19,726 bases of DNA, taken from the NCBI GenBank assembly GCA_035447925.1, contig DAOTHY010000042.1, positions 1-19,726 of the forward strand, in the 5' to 3' direction. Each line of letters opens with the position of its first letter. Positions within the stretch are counted from its first letter, which is position 1. The DNA is from JASUTC01 sp035447925. GTDB taxonomy: Bacteria > Thermotogota > Thermotogae > MWEM01. A program made the translations under genes and the position numbers. The notes under the pieces were generated by a model, which saw only the letters and a list, made by a program, of their open reading frames with translations, was not told the origin of the DNA and searched no databases. This document shows, piece by piece, positions 17,127-19,726 of this stretch.

Positions 17127-18627
17127 ATGAAAATCGAAGAACTCAAAACAATCATCCACAAAGATGAAAATAAAATTTTGGAATTTAAGGAACGCTTCAA
17201 GGATGAAATACTGAAAACGATATCCGCCTTTGCAAATTCTTCAGGAGGAACCTTGCTTGTGGGTGTAAAAGATAATGGGGAAATTTGTGGTACTCCTTTG
17301 AAAGACAAGGCATATCAGGATATTATCAACAAGGTGTTGAATCGTACTGGAATAACCCCAGAGTTCGAAAAGGTGGAAGTGGATGATAAGTTTGTTCTTG
17401 TTATAGAGGTTAAAAAATCTCAAATCCCCATTGCTTTTGATGGTCGTTATTATAAGCGTGTTGGGAATACAACCCGAGTGATGAATTATGATGAACTGAA
17501 GCAATTTTTTCAGCGTGATATGCGTTTTGAACGGTTAAGCGATAGGGTTTTTTCATTTGAGGAAATTGATTCTGAAGCAGTTTATCGTTTTATTACAAGC
17601 GCCAACAATAATGGCAGATTAACCGTGTTGAATAAAGACAGTTCCGTTGAAGAAATCTTCAACCGTTTAAGCCTAATGGAAAATGGCAAGATTAACAATG
17701 CTGCCATTTTGTTGTTTGGAAAAAATCCTCAACGCTATTTTGATACCGCAAGGGTTCGGATCGTTCATTTGAAAGATAATATCACAATAATCGGGGATAA
17801 ATGGGCAAGCGGAAATCTGTTTCATCAATATCTTGAGACTGAAGAAGCGATCAAGAGCTATATTAACGTGCGATATGAAATAAAAGGAATGGAACGAACC
17901 GATATATGGGATTATCCTTTGGAAGCGATAAGAGAAAGCGTCGCAAACGCTTTGCTTCATCGGGATTATTTTAAGCCTATAACCACTCAGATAAAGGTTT
18001 TTGATGACAAGATATGGTTTTTCAATCCCGGAGGTTTGAGTGAGGACTGGACCATAAACAGATTACTGGGACTACATGCTTCTGAACCGAGGAACCCAAT
18101 TATGTTTAACATATTCTATCTTGCGGGACTTGTTGAGAGTGTCGGGTCCGGTATGGGCAGGATTTTAAGCAGTTTAAAGGCTCAGAAATTTCCTGAGCCT
18201 GAATTTGAAGTGAATCATAATGCGTTTATGATGGTTTTTAGGAAACAGGGGATTACCCCACAGGATACCCCACAGGATACCCCACANNNNNNNNNNNNNN
18301 NNNNNNNNNNNNNNNNNNNNNNNNNNNNNNNNNNNNNNNNNNNNNNNNNNNNNNNNNNNNNNNNNNNNNNNNNNNNNNNNNNNNNNTACCCCACAGGATA
18401 CCCCACAGGATACCCCACAAGATACCCCACAGGATAAGATTCAAAGATTGTTGATTTTCTGTTCTCAGCCCAGAAGTCGAGACGAAATGATGAAGGAAAT
18501 TAATATAAAAGACAGAAAGCATTTTGTACAAAGCTATTTAAGACCATTACTCGAAACGGGAAAACTTAGAAGAACCATAACAGATAAGCCATCAAGTAAG
18601 AATCAGAAGTATGTGACTGTTGATTAA
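17127..18627 (+). CDS. AlbA_2 (Schlafen-type) putative transcriptional regulator with ATPase-like domain and Asp-Thr-Pro-Gln repeats
   Basis: Residues ~1-125 form an AlbA_2/Schlafen-type nucleic-acid-binding domain (ILEFKERF; AFANSSGGTLLVGVKDNGEI; YYKRVGNTTRVM). The middle holds a histidine-kinase-like ATP-binding segment: IRESVANALLHRDY (from 268), FNPGGL, and GLVESVGSGMGRI. Next comes a Pro-rich linker of Asp-Thr-Pro-Gln repeats (interrupted by the 100-N gap), and finally a winged-helix domain (IQRLLIFCSQPRSRDEMM; HFVQSYLRPLLETGKLRR) ending at 18627. Proteins of this layout are usually annotated as ATP-dependent helicase-like or transcriptional regulators; no helicase motif is present, so regulator is preferred. 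The frame change at the gap is an assembly effect. The start follows AGGAG (17111-17115) at 11 bases. This gene stands alone, and a link to the helicase cluster is not shown. Confidence 0.9.
18254..18434 (+). repeat. In-frame 12-bp tandem repeat (TACCCCACAGGA)
   Basis: Two full copies and a 9-base partial copy are seen before the gap (18254-18286), and four copies after it (18387-18434), one with CAAGA in place of CAGGA (a synonymous Gln codon). Each copy encodes Asp-Thr-Pro-Gln in the AlbA_2 gene. Because the unit is a multiple of three, copy-number change would alter linker length without breaking the frame. Confidence 0.95.
18287..18386. other. Assembly gap (100 N) inside the tandem repeat
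   Basis: The repeat is the same on both sides of the gap. To keep both the reading frame and the repeat register, the missing length should be 3 plus a multiple of 12 bases, so 100 is a placeholder. The repeat itself probably caused the break. Confidence 0.95.
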
Positions 18628-18709
18628 AATATGTTTGTAAAAAAGTTATTTTCCCAGTGCAGAAGCTGCAGCTTTTAAGGTATAAAGATTCACGATCACT
18701 TGAGAAGAA

Positions 18710-18755
18710 TGTATTATCACTCTTAAATATGGTATAATTTAAGAGTGATAATACA
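18710..18755 (+). promoter_or_regulatory. Probable AbiEi operator and promoter: perfect 19-bp inverted repeat
   Basis: The arms 18710-18728 and 18737-18755 are exact reverse complements (TGTATTATCACTCTTAAAT and its complement) around the 8-base centre ATGGTATA. A TATAAT box sits at 18733-18738, overlapping the centre and right arm. An alternative pair is TTGAGA at 18700-18705 with TTAAAT at 18723-18728 (17-base spacing). The site ends 12 bases before the AbiEi start. AbiEi antitoxins are known to repress their own promoter by binding inverted repeats, so negative autoregulation is the natural reading. In RNA the same repeat could form a long hairpin at the 5' end. Confidence 0.8.
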
Positions 18756-18767
18756 GAAGGTGATATA

Positions 18768-19367
18768 ATGGAAAACAAAGAGAAGATAATGGAAATTGCA
18801 AAAGAGCATGAAGGAATCGTTAGTGCGAGACAAGTTAGAAGAGTAAACATCAGAGCTGAAGTATTAAAAACGATGGTGGATGAGCGGAAACTGGAAAAGA
18901 TTGCGCACGGCCTTTACAGCCTACCGGATACGATGGTGGATGAATATTATCTTTTGCAGAAAAAATACTCAAAGGGAATTTTTTCCTACGGAACAGCCCT
19001 TTATTTTCTTGGACTATCCAACAGAGTTCCCAACCTTATTCATTTAACGGTCTATAGCGGCTATAATGGCGTGCATATCACAAAGCGGAACAAGAAAGTT
19101 AAATTCCATTATGTGAAAACAGCCGTTTTAACATTAGGAAAGATCGAAGTTCAATCACCTCAAGGCAAACCCATCTATATATACAATGCTGAAAGAACGT
19201 TGTGTGACATGATTAAAGACAAGAAAAATGTGGATATGCAGCTATTTTCAGATGCCGTTAAGTTTTATTTTGATTCAAATGAGAAAGATTATAGACGACT
19301 GTTTAAATATGCCCGATTACTGGGAATTGAAGATAGAGTCCATACTTACACAGAGGTGTTTTTATGA
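18768..19367 (+). CDS. abiEi: AbiEi-family antitoxin, winged-helix transcriptional repressor
   Basis: A 199-residue protein matching the AbiEi antitoxin of type IV AbiE toxin-antitoxin systems. The N-terminal winged helix reads IVSARQVRRVNIRAEVLKTM...LEKIAHGLYSLPD, and the AbiEi body follows with FSYGTALYFLGLSNRVPNLIHLTV and ERTLCDMIKDKK. In the family the protein represses the operon and counters the nucleotidyltransferase toxin AbiEii without needing to bind it. AGAAGGTG precedes the ATG by a normal distance, and the large inverted repeat lies just upstream. The stop overlaps the start of the AbiEii remnant (ATGA at 19364-19367), preserving the original coupled layout. The gene looks intact although its toxin partner is broken. 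Confidence 0.93.
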   Translation: MENKEKIMEIAKEHEGIVSARQVRRVNIRAEVLKTMVDERKLEKIAHGLYSLPDTMVDEYYLLQKKYSKGIFSYGTALYFLGLSNRVPNLIHLTVYSGYNGVHITKRNKKVKFHYVKTAVLTLGKIEVQSPQGKPIYIYNAERTLCDMIKDKKNVDMQLFSDAVKFYFDSNEKDYRRLFKYARLLGIEDRVHTYTEVFL

Positions 19368-19557
19368 TGACACCGGGGCAATTGAAGGGCAGAATCAGAA
19401 ATCTTGCAAGAGAAAAGAATATATAGATTTTTTCATACACTCTTGAAACGGTAATGGCTGAAAAAGTTTAAACCATATAAGCCGGGGAATTAGTAATACC
19501 AGAGTGCGTGATTTTTATGATGTCTTCATTTTGTATCAGTTGGGACAGAAGGTATAG
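19364..19557 (+). pseudogene. AbiEii nucleotidyltransferase toxin remnant
   Basis: The usual AbiEii N-terminus is seen as MTPGQLKGRIRNLAREKNI and then stops at TAG (19424-19426). Directly after, in the same frame, comes YTLETVMAEKV and a TAA; this resembles a segment normally found well over 100 residues further on. A frameshift then leads to SRGISNTRVRDFYDVFILYQ (from 19480), the following AbiEii block, ending at TAG 19555-19557. The whole nucleotidyltransferase core between N-terminus and ETV-AEK is gone, and there are two stops and one frameshift. No active toxin can be made. The assignment rests on remembered AbiEii sequence patterns and on the AbiEi gene immediately upstream. Confidence 0.85.
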
Positions 19558-19648
19558 GATCAAGCTGTTTCCCGGAGATATCAAAAAGCATCAGGAGATC
19601 TTGTTTAAGCTGATGAAGCAGGCACATGAAGAATACGGTGTGATTTAA
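19517..19648 (+). other. Small unassigned reading frame overlapping the AbiEii remnant
   Basis: A 43-codon frame beginning ATGATG and ending TAA at 19646-19648. Its last part (RIKLFPGDIKKHQEILFKLM, then KQAHEEYGVI) looks like genuine protein sequence, whereas its first ~13 codons overlap the AbiEii remnant in another frame. There is no good ribosome binding site. It is most likely the surviving 3' end of another gene joined to the AbiEii debris by a deletion. I do not recognise the family. Confidence 0.35.
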
Positions 19649-19668
19649 TCACAACCGAGGTGAAACCC

Positions 19669-19726
19669 ATGAAAAGCAATATGTCTTTTGAAACCCTAAT
19701 CAACAGGGACGGTTTGAGGTGGACCC
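19669..19726 (+). CDS. Start of an unidentified gene (3'-partial)
   Basis: An ATG preceded by CCGAGGTG at 19655-19662 opens a frame that runs off the window after 19 codons (MKSNMSFETLINRDGLRWT). The ribosome binding site and spacing are good, so this is probably a true start. The sequence is too short to identify. A distant look of PatB/MalY-type aminotransferase N-termini (F-x-x-hIIxR-x-G) was noticed but is too weak to use. Confidence 0.55.
   Translation, partial: MKSNMSFETLINRDGLRWT

Noticed and set aside
18254..18434. CRISPR-like array
   Set aside because: The repeats are 12 bp, directly adjacent, without spacers, and encode Asp-Thr-Pro-Gln in frame within a gene.
18215..18531. Minus-strand reading frames across the tandem repeat
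   Set aside because: They are shadows of the repeat (Gly-Tyr-Pro-Val or Ile-Leu-Trp-Gly on the reverse strand) with no start signals or family resemblance.
18662..18678. Rho-independent terminator at AAGCTGCAGCTT after the AlbA_2 gene
   Set aside because: It is a short palindrome with only four pairs around a tetraloop and a broken T-run; too weak to call.

Overview
The window is a piece of a draft assembly (three runs of exactly 100 N, at 1673-1772, 4241-4340 and 18287-18386) from a bacterium that cannot be named from the sequence. Low to moderate GC, strong purine-rich ribosome binding sites (AGGGGG, AAGGAG) and the accessory gene types fit a Bacillota-like host, but this is inference. No rRNA, tRNA, CRISPR array or housekeeping gene was found; everything recognisable belongs to accessory, defence-type DNA.

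Region 1 (1-16603) is one long co-directional gene cluster, open at its left end. It encodes: (i) a giant DruE-like DEAD/DEAH helicase with zinc-ribbon cysteines, a DUF1998-type domain and a Vsr/DUF559-like nuclease fold (5' end outside the window, broken by two assembly gaps); (ii) a UvrD-type helicase with a RelE/ParE-toxin-like N-terminus; (iii) an 838-residue protein of unknown family; (iv) a second, complete 1571-residue DEAH helicase with DUF1998; (v) a coiled-coil protein with a single C-terminal membrane anchor; (vi) a 235-residue protein ending in a domain I associate with defence proteins but cannot name. Four of the five junctions overlap or are within a few bases, so most of the genes are probably translationally coupled. 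The exception is the 112-bp gap at 7102-7213. GC drops from left to right (58% in one hand-counted row of gene 1, 23% in one row of gene 5), so the cluster may have been built from more than one module. It combines features of Druantia (DruE) and DISARM-like DUF1998 helicase systems but matches no standard layout that I know, and no methyltransferase is visible. It is the best candidate here for an undescribed anti-phage or anti-plasmid system.

Region 2 (16604-18627) carries a solitary short HicB-like antitoxin, a small GGGGACA/TGTCCCC inverted-repeat element, and an AlbA_2 (Schlafen-type) putative transcriptional regulator. The latter has an in-frame 12-bp tandem repeat (Asp-Thr-Pro-Gln), and the third assembly gap falls inside it.

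Region 3 (18628-19726) is a decayed AbiE toxin-antitoxin locus. A perfect 19-bp inverted repeat with a TATAAT box at its centre (probable AbiEi operator) precedes an intact AbiEi antitoxin gene. The AbiEii toxin gene is reduced to short fragments that have lost the catalytic core. A small unassigned reading frame and the first 19 codons of another gene close the window.
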